Shown in pieces: positions 1 to 5,952 of a DNA stretch of 5,952 nt (the stretch's first letter is position 1; each line of letters opens with the position of its first letter). Position numbers and translations under genes: made by a program. The stretch comes from Elusimicrobiota bacterium (GTDB taxonomy: Bacteria > Elusimicrobiota > Elusimicrobia > UBA1565 > JACRDR01), in contig JACRDR010000506.1 in NCBI GenBank assembly GCA_016212845.1, positions 1-5,952 of the forward strand, written 5' to 3'. The notes under the pieces are model-generated. The model searched no databases. It worked only from the letters and a program-made list of their open reading frames with translations, and was not told the DNA's origin.

Positions 1-2
1 CG

Positions 3-152
3 AGTTATGAAGCCCAGAAAAATAATATTTTGGAAGAGTCTCATAAACTCATTAGCGAGCTGGAGATCGTTGACACGGAATTAAAGGAAGCTAAAAACGC
101 TTTAAGTAGTTTAAAGGCCAAGGAAGACGAGCTGAAGGCCTTCTTCGGCTAG
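3..152 (+). CDS. C-terminal fragment of an unidentified coiled-coil protein (5' end outside window)
   Basis: The frame is open from the window edge and closes at TAG 150-152, giving 49 residues that end in KAKEDELKAFFG. The peptide is rich in Glu, Lys, Leu and Ile. Leucines and isoleucines recur at roughly heptad spacing (ILEESHKLISELEIVDTELKE region), which suggests the tail of a long coiled coil. No catalytic motif is visible and I do not recognise the family. Base composition is about 37-38% GC over the first 120 bases, with TTA Leu, AAT Asn and AGT Ser codons that are nearly absent from the rest of the window. GC content rises over the last 30 bases. The stop lies directly against the truncated fabI sequence in the same frame. 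Either a foreign gene end was joined to fabI by rearrangement, or two unrelated sequences were joined in assembly. That it is coding is likely but rests on a short stretch. Confidence 0.55.
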   Translation, partial: SYEAQKNNILEESHKLISELEIVDTELKEAKNALSSLKAKEDELKAFFG

Positions 153-692
153 ATCGACCGCCCGATCGACATCGTCGTTCACTCGATCGCCTACGCCCCC
201 GCCGCGACCTTCGAGAAGGCGGTCACCGAGGTCACGCCCGAGGATTTCGGCACCGCGCTCACCGTCTCGGCCTACTCGCTCGCCAAGGTCATGCAGTACG
301 CCGCGCCGCACATGAAGAACGGCGGCTCGGTGATCACTCTGACGTACTTGGGCGGACAGCGCGTCTGCGCCAACTATAAGGTGATGGGCGTGGCGAAGGC
401 CGCGCTCGAAGCCTACGTGCGCGAGCTCGCCTTCGAACTCGGACCCAAGGCGATCCGCGTCAACGCGATCTCCGCCGGCCCGATCAAGACGCTCGCGGCC
501 AGCGGCATTACCGGTTTCGACTACATCCTCGAATATCACAAGTCGGTGTCGCCCCTCCGGGAGAACGTCACCACCACCGACGTGGCCGAAGCCGCGGCGT
601 TTTTGTCCGGCGACAAGGCCAAGATGATCACCGGGCAAACCTTGTTCGTGGACGCCGGCTACAGCATCGTCGGCGTGCCTCAACTTGGCTAA
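153..692 (+). pseudogene. fabI: Enoyl-ACP reductase FabI, 5'-truncated (C-terminal ~179 residues)
   Basis: FabI is the NAD(P)H-dependent enoyl-ACP reductase that performs the last reduction of each type II fatty-acid elongation cycle in the cytoplasm. The visible protein starts at IDIVVHSIAYAP and keeps the family landmarks: the first active-site Tyr in TYLGG (345-347), then Tyr-x6-Lys in NYKVMGVAK (Tyr 375-377, Lys 396-398), RVNAISAGPIKTLAASGI, and a closing TGQTLFVDAGYSI. It stops at TAA 690-692. By comparison with E. coli FabI (262 residues), about 85 N-terminal residues are missing. These include the glycine-rich nucleotide-binding segment (GIANKRSIAWG in E. coli). Upstream in the same frame lies a TAG (150-152) preceded by unrelated AT-rich sequence, and the first ATG (291) falls inside the fold. 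As written, the gene cannot give a working reductase. It is either a real truncation or an intact gene cut by an assembly join. The FabI identity is secure; the pseudogene status is less so. Confidence 0.85.
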
Positions 693-693
693 C

Positions 694-718
694 ACTCGCC
701 CCCCCGCGGGGGGCGAGT
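694..718 (+). terminator. GC-rich hairpin just after fabI stop, possible terminator or mRNA 3'-end stem
   Basis: Two bases after the TAA, an 11-bp perfect stem (694-704 with 708-718) closes a 3-base CGC loop. The arms are ACTCGCCCCCC and GGGGGGCGAGT. No T-run follows, so it does not meet the classical intrinsic-terminator pattern. It could act as a terminator without a U-tract, as a block to 3' exonucleases, or as a pause site. The run of G at 722-727 could also pair with the C-run at 699-705, offering an alternative fold. Confidence 0.5.
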
Positions 719-753
719 AGCGGGGGGCCCGACCCTCCGGCAAAAAACAAACT
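719..753 (+). promoter_or_regulatory. Short A-rich leader upstream of the synthase, no Shine-Dalgarno seen
   Basis: The 61-base gap between fabI and the synthase ends in CAAAAAACAAACT directly before ATG 754. No AGGAGG-like sequence lies 5-12 bases upstream. An in-frame TAG (718-720) excludes a longer N-terminus in this frame, and the KS fold begins only seven residues after the ATG, so the start is well fixed. An unstructured A-rich leader can favour SD-independent initiation. I see no convincing -35/-10 pair, so the gene may be co-transcribed with fabI or have its own unrecognised promoter. Confidence 0.35.
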
Positions 754-3700
754 ATGACCAGAATCGACCCGTCGGAAGCCATCGCTATTGTCGGACTCGG
801 GGGCATTTTTCCGAAAGCACTCGACATCCCGTCTTTCTGGGAAAACATCAAAAACCGCCGCGACTGCATCGTCGAGGTGCCGAAGGATCGCTGGGACTGG
901 CGGCTTTATTACGACCCGAACCCCGCCGCGCCGGACAAGACGTACTCCAAGATCGGCGGCTTCGTCGAAGGATTTAAGTTCGACCCGCTCAAGCTCCGCA
1001 TCCCGCCGCCGGTCGCGGCGCAGATGGACGTCGTGCAGCACCTGGCGGTCTCCGCCACCGCCGAGGCGCTCAAGGATTCCGGCTACGACAAGAAGTCCTA
1101 CAACCCCGAGCGCACCGCCGTCATCCTCGGCAACTCGATGGGCGGCACGAAGAAGGAGCAGACCGACCTCCGCGTCTACGCCGCGCACTACGTCGACCGC
1201 CTGCGCAAGTCGCCCGCCTTCGGCAAGCTGCCGTCCGGCACGCGCGACGCCATCGCCGCCGAGATGGAGCAGGGGGCGAAGTCCGTCCTGTCCACGATCA
1301 CCGAAGACACGATGCCGGGCGAGCTCTCGAACGTCATCGCCGGCCGCGTCGCCAACGCGTTCAATTTCAACGGCTCCAACATCACCGTCGACGCGGCGTG
1401 CGCCTCGTCGCTCGCGGCGCTCAGCCAGGCCGTCAACGGCCTCCGCTTTCACGAGTTCGACATGGCGGTCTCCGGCGGCGTCGACCAGATGATGTCTCCG
1501 CCCGCTTTCGTGAAGTTCTGCAAGATCGGCGCGCTCTCTCCCGACGGCTCGCGTCCCTTCGACGCGGGCGCCAACGGCTTCGTCATGGGCGAAGGCGCGG
1601 GCGTGTTCGTGCTGAAGCGCCTCTCCGACGCCCTGAAGGACGGCGACCGCATCTACGCGCTGATTCGCGCGGTCGGCTCCTCTTCCGACGGCCGCGGCAA
1701 GGGCATCACCGCCCCGAACCCGAAGGGACAGCGGCTCGCGATCGAGCGCTGCTTCTCGCTCCTCAACTACGGGCCCGAGGGCGTGGGACTGCTCGAGGCG
1801 CACGGCACCTCCACGAAGGTCGGCGACGTCGTCGAGGTCAACGCCGCCGTCGAGCTTTTCGGCAAGATCGCCGCCAAGCGCTCCATCGGCCTGGGCTCCG
1901 TGAAGTCGCAGATCGGCCACCTCAAGGCCGCGGCCGGCGCCGCGGCGGTCGCCAAGGCCGTGCTCGCGCTGCATCACAAGACGCTGCCGCCCTCCATCAA
2001 CTTCAAGGACCCGAATCCCGGCATCGACTGGGCCAACTCGCCGTTCCGCGTCATCACGCAGGCCGAGGAGTGGAAGCGCGGCGGCCATCCGCGCCGCGCG
2101 CACGTGTCCTCCTTCGGCTTCGGCGGCACGAACTTCCATCTCGCGCTCGAGGAAGCGGAGCCCGACACCGTCAACCGCATCCCCGATCTCTCGCTCTTGG
2201 AGCGGGCGGGGGGAACCAGCAAGGCCGAGCTTCCGCCGCTGCCGCCCGCGCATTCCGTCGACCCTTCGCTTGCGGGCGAGGCGTTCTTCACGTCCGGCGG
2301 CACGCCGGACGCGATCTGGGACAAGCTGAAGGCGCTCTCCGCCAAGGCGTCCGACGGCCCCCTCACCGCGCTCGCGCACGAGTGGAACCGCGGCCAGAAG
2401 CGGCAGGAGTACTCCCTCTGCATCGCGGCCGAGTCCGCGGCGAAGCTCCGCGAGAAGATCGACTTCGTGCTGAAGACCAAGGACGCCGCGGTCTTCGACA
2501 AGATGCCGCCGCTCTATAAGACGAAGAGCATCTATCCCGCCAAGCGCAAGAAGACCGGAAAGATCGGCTTCATGTTCCCGGGCCAGGGCTCGCAGTACGT
2601 CGACATGCTCAAAGACCTGCGCGACAAGTACCAGGTCGTCGCGGACACCTTCGACGAGGCCGACCGCATCATGTCCGGCATCACCGGGCGCAAGCTTTCC
2701 GACGTCCTCTTCACCAAAGGCGGCGAGACGCCCGAGCAGCTTTCGGCGATGGAAGAGAAGATCAAGCAGACCGAGATCACCCAGCCCGCGGTGCTCACCG
2801 GCGACGTCGCGATCCTCCGCCTGCTCCGAAGCTACGGCATCGAGCCCGACGTCGTCTGCGGCCACTCGCTCGGCGAGTACGGCGCGCTCGTGGCCGCCGG
2901 CATCTTCACGTTCGAGGACGCGCTCCTCGCCGTCAGCTCGCGCGCGAAAGAGATGGCCGGCGTGAAGGTGCAGGACCCGGGCAAGATGGCCTCCATCGCC
3001 GCTCCGATCGAAAAAGTCGAGCCGGTGCTCAAGACGATCAAGGGCTACGTCGCGCCCGCCAACAAGAACTGCCCGATCCAGACCGTGATCGCCGGCGAGA
3101 CCAAGGCCGTCGAGGCCGCCGTGAAGAAGTTTTCCGACATGGGCGTCCAAGCCGTCGAGATCCGCGTGTCCCACGCCTTCCACTCGAAGATCGTGGCGCC
3201 CGCGCAGGCCGCCTACGGCCGCTTCCTCGACCGCATGCCGCTCAAGAAGCCGCAGGTGCCGATCCTCTCCAACGTCACCGCCGCCTACTATCCCGAGGAC
3301 GTCAAGGAGATCCGCAAGCTCCTCGTCGCGCAGATCGCCGAGCCGGTCGAGTTCATCCGGCAGGTGGAGCGCATGTACAAGGACGGCGTCCGCCTCTTCG
3401 TCGAAGCGGGCCCGAAGCGCGTGCTCAGCGCTTTCTCGACGTCCATCCTCGAGGACAAGCCGGGCGCGATCGCGCTCTCCTCGAATCACCCGAAGCGCGG
3501 CGGCGTCCTGGAGTTCAACGATCTCCTCGCCCGCCTCTCCGCGGAAGGCGTCGAGCTCAAGCTCGACGGCAAGGAGCCGTCCAAAGCCGGTTTCTACACG
3601 AAGAAGTACGCGGAGTCGCTCACCGCGAAGGCCGCTCCCGCGCCGGCCGCGCCGCGCGCCTCGTCGCCCGTGACCCCGTCTCCGGTTCCGTCCGCGAGCG

Positions 3701-5952
3701 CCGCGGAGCTCGAGCGCTTCGGCCTCTACACGGGCCAGATCGCCATCTCCGGCGTGGCCGCCGGCGTCCCCGGCTCGTGGGACCGCCTGTTCCGCGAGAA
3801 CGGGCTGGACCAGATCATCCACGGACAGAACCTCATCGAGGCGCTGCCCGAGGAAGAGCTCTACAAGCAGCTCGACAAGAACCTCGACCGCGTGAAGAAG
3901 TCCGAGACGGGCGCGCACGCGATCGAGCGCCTCGAGACCGTCGACCAGGTGATGCGCCTGGCCGGCCGCTCGGGCACGTTCGACATCGCCGAGGAGTTCG
4001 GCGTCCGCGGCAGCGTGAATTCGCTCATGGACGCCACCGCGAAGCTGGGTCTCGCGTCGGCGCTCCTCGCCTTGAAAGACGCGGGCCTGCCGCTTGTGCA
4101 CCACTACAAGCGCACGACCACCGGCAGCATGATCCCGACGTCGTGGGGCCTGCCCGAGCCGCTCCAGCGGGACACCGGCGTCATCCTCGCCTCGGCGTTC
4201 CCGGGCCTCGACAGCTTGATCTCGGACCTGACCCATTATTTCCGCTCGAAGTACGCGGGCAAGACGGCGAAGGCCGCGTGGGTGATCTACGACCGCATGA
4301 TGCAGGCGGTCAAAGACCCCGCGGAGCGCGAGGCGCTCACCGACTGGTACACCCGGCAGAAGGTCGAGCTCGAGACCGGCGGGCCCGAGGCCGAGTTCAA
4401 GTTCAGCCGCTCGTTCCTCTTCCGCATCTTCGCGCTGGGCCACGGCCAGACCGCGCAGTTCATCAAGGCCAAGGGCCCGGTCACGCAGCTCAACGCGGCG
4501 TGCGCCTCCACGACGCAGGCGATCGGCATCGCCGAGGACTGGATCCGCCTCGGCCGCTGCAAGCGCGTCGTGGTCATGGGCGTCGACGACATCACGAACC
4601 CCGTCATGCTCGAGTGGATCGGCACCGGCTTCCTCGCCTCCGGCGCGACCTCCACGCACAACGTCGTGAGCGAGGCGGCGCTTCCGTTCGACCGCCGCCG
4701 CAACGGCATGATCGTCGGCATGGGCGCGGTCGGCCTCGTGGTCGAAGACGGCCGGGAGCTCGCGGCGCGGGGCACGAAGCCGCTCGCGGAGCTTCTCGCC
4801 TCCCAGTTCGAGAACAGCGCCTATCACGTCACGCGCCTCAACACGCGCCACGTCGCCGAGACGATGGAGCGCCTCATGGCGAAGGCCGAGCGGCGGTGGG
4901 GACTCGACCGGAAGCAGATCGCCGGCAAGACGCTTTTCATGTCGCACGAGACCTACACTCCGGCGCAGGGCGGCTCGTCCTCGGCCGAGGTCGCGGCGCT
5001 CAAGCACGTGTTCAAGGAAGACACCGAGAAGGTAGTCGTCACGAACACGAAGGGATTTACGGGCCACGCGATGGGCGCGTCCATCGAGGACGCCGTCTGC
5101 GTGCGCGCGATGAACCTGGGCAAGCTCCCGCCGATCGCCAACTATAAGGAACCCGATCCGGAGCTCGCGGGCATCACCCTGTCGAAGGGCGGAAATTACG
5201 ACGTCGAGTACGCCCTGCGGCTCGGCGCCGGCTTCGGCTCGCAGATCGCGATCACGATGCTGCGCCGCGGCTGGAAGGTGGGCGAGCCGCGAATCTACGA
5301 CGCGGGCCGCCAGCTCGCGTGGCTGCGCGAGATCACCGGCGAGGCGAATCCCGAACTCGAGGTCGTGCACAACACGCTCCGCGTGAAAGACACCGGCTCC
5401 AAGCGCGCGCGCCCGACCGAGGGCGACGACGAGACGCCGGCGCCCGCGCGCCCGGCGCCCGTTCGCGTCCCGGCCACCGCGGCCGCCGCTCCCGCGCGCG
5501 CGCTCGCGACCGCACCCGGAACCGCAGGTTCCGGAGAGTCCTTTAGGGCGACCAGACCTGCGCGCGAAGAAGCCGCCGTACAGAAGGAAGTCGTGGCGCT
5601 CGTCAGCGAGAAGACCGGCTACCCGGCCGAAATGCTCGAGCTCGACCTCGACATGGAAGCCGACCTCGGCATCGACACCGTGAAGCAGGCCGAGCTCATC
5701 GGCATTCTCCGCGAGAAATACGCGATCCCGCAGCAGGAGAACCTCTCGCTGAAGGACTACCCGACGCTGCGCCACGTGATCCGCTTCGTCCTCAACGGCG
5801 GGAGCTCTTCGCCCGTGGTTTCCAACGGCTCAAACGGCCACCATGCACCCGGAGCCGGAGGCTCCGGAGAGTCCTTTAGGACACCCGTGGCGCCGCCGAA
5901 GCCGATGCCGGAGATGCCGCAGCCCGCTCCGGCGCCCGAGCCTCAAGTCGAG
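754..5952 (+). CDS. PfaA-like type I polyketide/PUFA-type synthase subunit, KS-AT-KS-ACP (3' end outside window)
   Basis: This is a modular cytoplasmic megasynthase that builds an acyl chain from malonyl units on carrier domains of the same polypeptide. All 1733 codons to the window edge are open. Domains in order are KS1 (residues ~8-469), a KS-AT linker region (~470-603), AT (~604-910), an Ala/Pro linker (958-984), KS2 (~995-1506), an Ala/Pro/Gly linker (~1547-1604), ACP (~1605-1682) and a further linker (1683 onward). KS1 opens with EAIAIVGLGGIFP and has the RIPPPVAAQMD stretch that resembles PUFA-synthase KS domains. Known PfaA proteins run KS-MAT-ACPs-KR, so a second KS between AT and ACP sets this one apart. 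The protein certainly continues, and further ACPs and reductive domains are expected but unseen. ATG 754 is the only sensible start. The product could be a polyunsaturated or other secondary lipid, or a polyketide; the window cannot decide. Composition is uniformly high GC, as in the fabI remnant. Confidence 0.93.
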   Translation, partial: MTRIDPSEAIAIVGLGGIFPKALDIPSFWENIKNRRDCIVEVPKDRWDWRLYYDPNPAAPDKTYSKIGGFVEGFKFDPLKLRIPPPVAAQMDVVQHLAVSATAEALKDSGYDKKSYNPERTAVILGNSMGGTKKEQTDLRVYAAHYVDRLRKSPAFGKLPSGTRDAIAAEMEQGAKSVLSTITEDTMPGELSNVIAGRVANAFNFNGSNITVDAACASSLAALSQAVNGLRFHEFDMAVSGGVDQMMSPPAFVKFCKIGALSPDGSRPFDAGANGFVMGEGAGVFVLKRLSDALKDGDRIYALIRAVGSSSDGRGKGITAPNPKGQRLAIERCFSLLNYGPEGVGLLEAHGTSTKVGDVVEVNAAVELFGKIAAKRSIGLGSVKSQIGHLKAAAGAAAVAKAVLALHHKTLPPSINFKDPNPGIDWANSPFRVITQAEEWKRGGHPRRAHVSSFGFGGTNFHLALEEAEPDTVNRIPDLSLLERAGGTSKAELPPLPPAHSVDPSLAGEAFFTSGGTPDAIWDKLKALSAKASDGPLTALAHEWNRGQKRQEYSLCIAAESAAKLREKIDFVLKTKDAAVFDKMPPLYKTKSIYPAKRKKTGKIGFMFPGQGSQYVDMLKDLRDKYQVVADTFDEADRIMSGITGRKLSDVLFTKGGETPEQLSAMEEKIKQTEITQPAVLTGDVAILRLLRSYGIEPDVVCGHSLGEYGALVAAGIFTFEDALLAVSSRAKEMAGVKVQDPGKMASIAAPIEKVEPVLKTIKGYVAPANKNCPIQTVIAGETKAVEAAVKKFSDMGVQAVEIRVSHAFHSKIVAPAQAAYGRFLDRMPLKKPQVPILSNVTAAYYPEDVKEIRKLLVAQIAEPVEFIRQVERMYKDGVRLFVEAGPKRVLSAFSTSILEDKPGAIALSSNHPKRGGVLEFNDLLARLSAEGVELKLDGKEPSKAGFYTKKYAESLTAKAAPAPAAPRASSPVTPSPVPSASAAELERFGLYTGQIAISGVAAGVPGSWDRLFRENGLDQIIHGQNLIEALPEEELYKQLDKNLDRVKKSETGAHAIERLETVDQVMRLAGRSGTFDIAEEFGVRGSVNSLMDATAKLGLASALLALKDAGLPLVHHYKRTTTGSMIPTSWGLPEPLQRDTGVILASAFPGLDSLISDLTHYFRSKYAGKTAKAAWVIYDRMMQAVKDPAEREALTDWYTRQKVELETGGPEAEFKFSRSFLFRIFALGHGQTAQFIKAKGPVTQLNAACASTTQAIGIAEDWIRLGRCKRVVVMGVDDITNPVMLEWIGTGFLASGATSTHNVVSEAALPFDRRRNGMIVGMGAVGLVVEDGRELAARGTKPLAELLASQFENSAYHVTRLNTRHVAETMERLMAKAERRWGLDRKQIAGKTLFMSHETYTPAQGGSSSAEVAALKHVFKEDTEKVVVTNTKGFTGHAMGASIEDAVCVRAMNLGKLPPIANYKEPDPELAGITLSKGGNYDVEYALRLGAGFGSQIAITMLRRGWKVGEPRIYDAGRQLAWLREITGEANPELEVVHNTLRVKDTGSKRARPTEGDDETPAPARPAPVRVPATAAAAPARALATAPGTAGSGESFRATRPAREEAAVQKEVVALVSEKTGYPAEMLELDLDMEADLGIDTVKQAELIGILREKYAIPQQENLSLKDYPTLRHVIRFVLNGGSSSPVVSNGSNGHHAPGAGGSGESFRTPVAPPKPMPEMPQPAPAPEPQVE
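775..2160 (+). other. KS1: ketosynthase domain of the synthase, active-site residues intact
   Basis: Residues ~8-469. The catalytic triad of a decarboxylating Claisen condensing enzyme is complete: Cys216 in VDAACASS (codon 1399-1401), His350 in EAHGTST (codon 1801-1803) and His389 in SVKSQIGH (codon 1918-1920), with the conserved Lys384. RPFDAGANGFVMGEGAG and the closing FGFGGTNFH are also standard. Between the NSMGG turn and MPGEL there is an extra ~60-residue helical stretch rich in charged residues, as I recall from PUFA-type KS domains. Nothing suggests inactivation. Confidence 0.92.
2563..3483 (+). other. AT: malonyl-type acyltransferase domain
   Basis: Residues ~604-910. This domain transfers an extender acyl group from CoA to the ACP. 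It begins KIGFMFPGQGSQY, carries the nucleophile Ser705 in GHSLGEY (codon 2866-2868) and the partner His810 in VSHAFHS (codon 3181-3183). The conserved Arg after the elbow is at residue 730. In type I PKS ATs, HAFH goes with malonyl-CoA and YASH with methylmalonyl-CoA, so malonyl-CoA is the predicted substrate. It ends near FVEAGPKRVLSAF and the ALSSNHP segment. Confidence 0.9.
3625..3705 (+). other. Ala/Pro/Ser-rich linker between AT and KS2
   Basis: Residues 958-984 consist almost only of Ala, Pro, Ser, Val and Thr (AKAAPAPAAPRASSP and onward). Such flexible low-complexity segments commonly separate domains in type I synthases, and this one marks the border where KS2 was joined to the KS-AT unit. 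It contains no copy of the structured repeat found around the ACP. Confidence 0.75.
3736..5271 (+). other. KS2: second, divergent ketosynthase domain
   Basis: Residues ~995-1506, entered through an Ala/Pro/Ser linker. The order of motifs matches a thiolase-fold KS: Cys1250 in LNAACAST (codon 4501-4503), His1398 in SHETYTPAQGGSSSAE (codon 4945-4947), then Lys1433 and His1438 in NTKGFTGHAMGAS (codon 5065-5067), closing with LGAGFGSQIA. The triad is kept, but its surroundings are unusual: HETYTPA replaces HGTGT, and GMGAVG replaces GEGAG. The N-terminal part carries a charged helical region (about residues 1025-1090), and a second charged stretch precedes the Cys. It looks able to condense rather than being a chain-length factor lacking the Cys. 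It could also prime the synthase or act on a particular chain length. Confidence 0.82.
5512..5549 (+). repeat. Structured linker repeat, copy 1 (before the ACP)
   Basis: This is a 38-bp unit matching copy 2 at 34 of 38 positions. Its final shared core TCCGGAGAGTCCTTTAGG (5530-5547) is identical. The first hairpin is CCGGAACC-GCA-GGTTCCGG (5516-5534, 8-bp stem). The second is GTCCT-TT-AGGGC (5538-5549, 5 bp with one G-T pair). It is read in frame as APGTAGSGESFR, residues 1587-1598 of the synthase, within the KS2-ACP linker. Confidence 0.85.
5566..5799 (+). other. ACP: acyl carrier domain with Thr at the phosphopantetheine position
   Basis: Residues ~1605-1682. It has the helix pattern of a PUFA-synthase-type ACP: VVALVSEKTGYPAEML, then EADLGIDTVKQAEL, then an IPQQENLSLKDYPTLRHVIRFV tail. 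The position that normally carries the phosphopantetheine arm (Ser in DSL or DSIKRVE) is Thr1642 (codon 5677-5679, ACC). The rest of the helix II recognition region is intact. It is the first carrier domain after KS2, and linker repeats on both sides suggest it may be one unit of a tandem ACP array that continues past the window. Confidence 0.88.
5845..5882 (+). repeat. Structured linker repeat, copy 2 (after the ACP)
   Basis: The second copy lies 333 bp (111 codons) downstream of the first. Hairpin one is CCGGAGCC-GGA-GGCTCCGG (5849-5867) and hairpin two is the perfect GTCCT-TT-AGGAC (5871-5882). It is read in frame as APGAGGSGESFR, residues 1698-1709. The two copies flank the ACP, so they either came with duplication of an ACP-linker unit or were inserted separately into tolerant linkers. 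Confidence 0.85.

Noticed and set aside
150..152. TAG as a recoded sense codon joining the coiled coil to FabI.
   Set aside because: Both sides are in frame, but nothing else in the window shows TAG used as sense. The missing FabI N-terminus and the composition change fit a junction better.
291..692. Short complete gene starting at ATG 291.
   Set aside because: The methionine is internal to the FabI fold (KVMQYAAP). FabI similarity continues upstream to about 165, so this is not a natural start.
1398..2519. Plus-strand alternative-frame open stretch of 373 codons over KS1.
   Set aside because: The product is Arg/Ala-rich low-complexity sequence and lies on top of the intact KS1 and KS-AT linker region.
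3777..5147. Plus-strand open frame of 456 codons in an alternative frame inside the KS2 region.
   Set aside because: It is Arg/Pro/Gly/His-rich with no motif and overlaps the conserved KS2 reading frame fully. It is a composition-driven shadow.
5458..5520. Ala codon-rich GCG/GCC run as a tandem DNA repeat.
   Set aside because: It is an irregular Ala/Pro linker without a fixed repeat unit, typical of type I synthase linkers in high-GC genomes.
628..5775. Very long open frame (about 1715 codons) on the minus strand opposite the synthase.
   Set aside because: Its translation is Arg/Gly/Asp/Leu/Val-heavy with no recognisable domain. The plus strand encodes clear KS, AT and ACP motifs throughout. 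Long antisense frames are common opposite high-GC genes because stop codons are rare there.

Overview
The window reads as accessory or secondary-lipid DNA from a high-GC bacterium. From about position 153 onward almost every codon ends in G or C. Nothing in the window fixes the phylum. The first ~120 bases differ sharply: they are about 37-38% GC by hand count and use TTA, AAT and AGT codons. This points either to a rearrangement or to a join made during assembly.

Layout. Bases 3-152 hold the last 49 codons of a Lys/Glu-rich, heptad-like (coiled-coil) protein, closed by TAG. In the same reading frame, directly after that stop, 153-692 encodes the C-terminal two thirds of a FabI-type enoyl-ACP reductase. 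Its N-terminal cofactor-binding part and start codon are absent. A strong GC-rich hairpin (694-718) follows the fabI stop codon. After a 61-base gap, a single reading frame opens at ATG 754 and stays open to the end of the window (1733 codons, no stop).

The large gene encodes a type I, PUFA-synthase-like (PfaA-like) megasynthase subunit. Its domains are ketosynthase (KS1, Cys216/His350/His389), acyltransferase (Ser705/His810, malonyl-type HAFH motif), a second divergent ketosynthase (KS2, Cys1250/His1398/His1438), and at least one acyl carrier protein (ACP). Ala/Pro/Ser/Gly-rich linkers separate the parts. The order KS-AT-KS-ACP differs from textbook PfaA (KS-MAT-ACPn-KR). The ACP carries Thr in place of the usual phosphopantetheine-bearing Ser.

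The least expected signal is a 38-bp DNA repeat (5512-5549 and 5845-5882) in the linkers on both sides of the ACP. Each copy can form two consecutive hairpins. The differences between copies keep the stems paired (A-T changed to G-C in one stem, G-T against A-T in the other). It is read in frame as APGxxGSGESFR.

In working terms, the synthase would load malonyl units with its AT, condense them with one or both KS domains on its ACP(s), and rely on reductive domains downstream or in trans. An enoyl reductase encoded next door would suit this, but the fabI copy visible here is incomplete.
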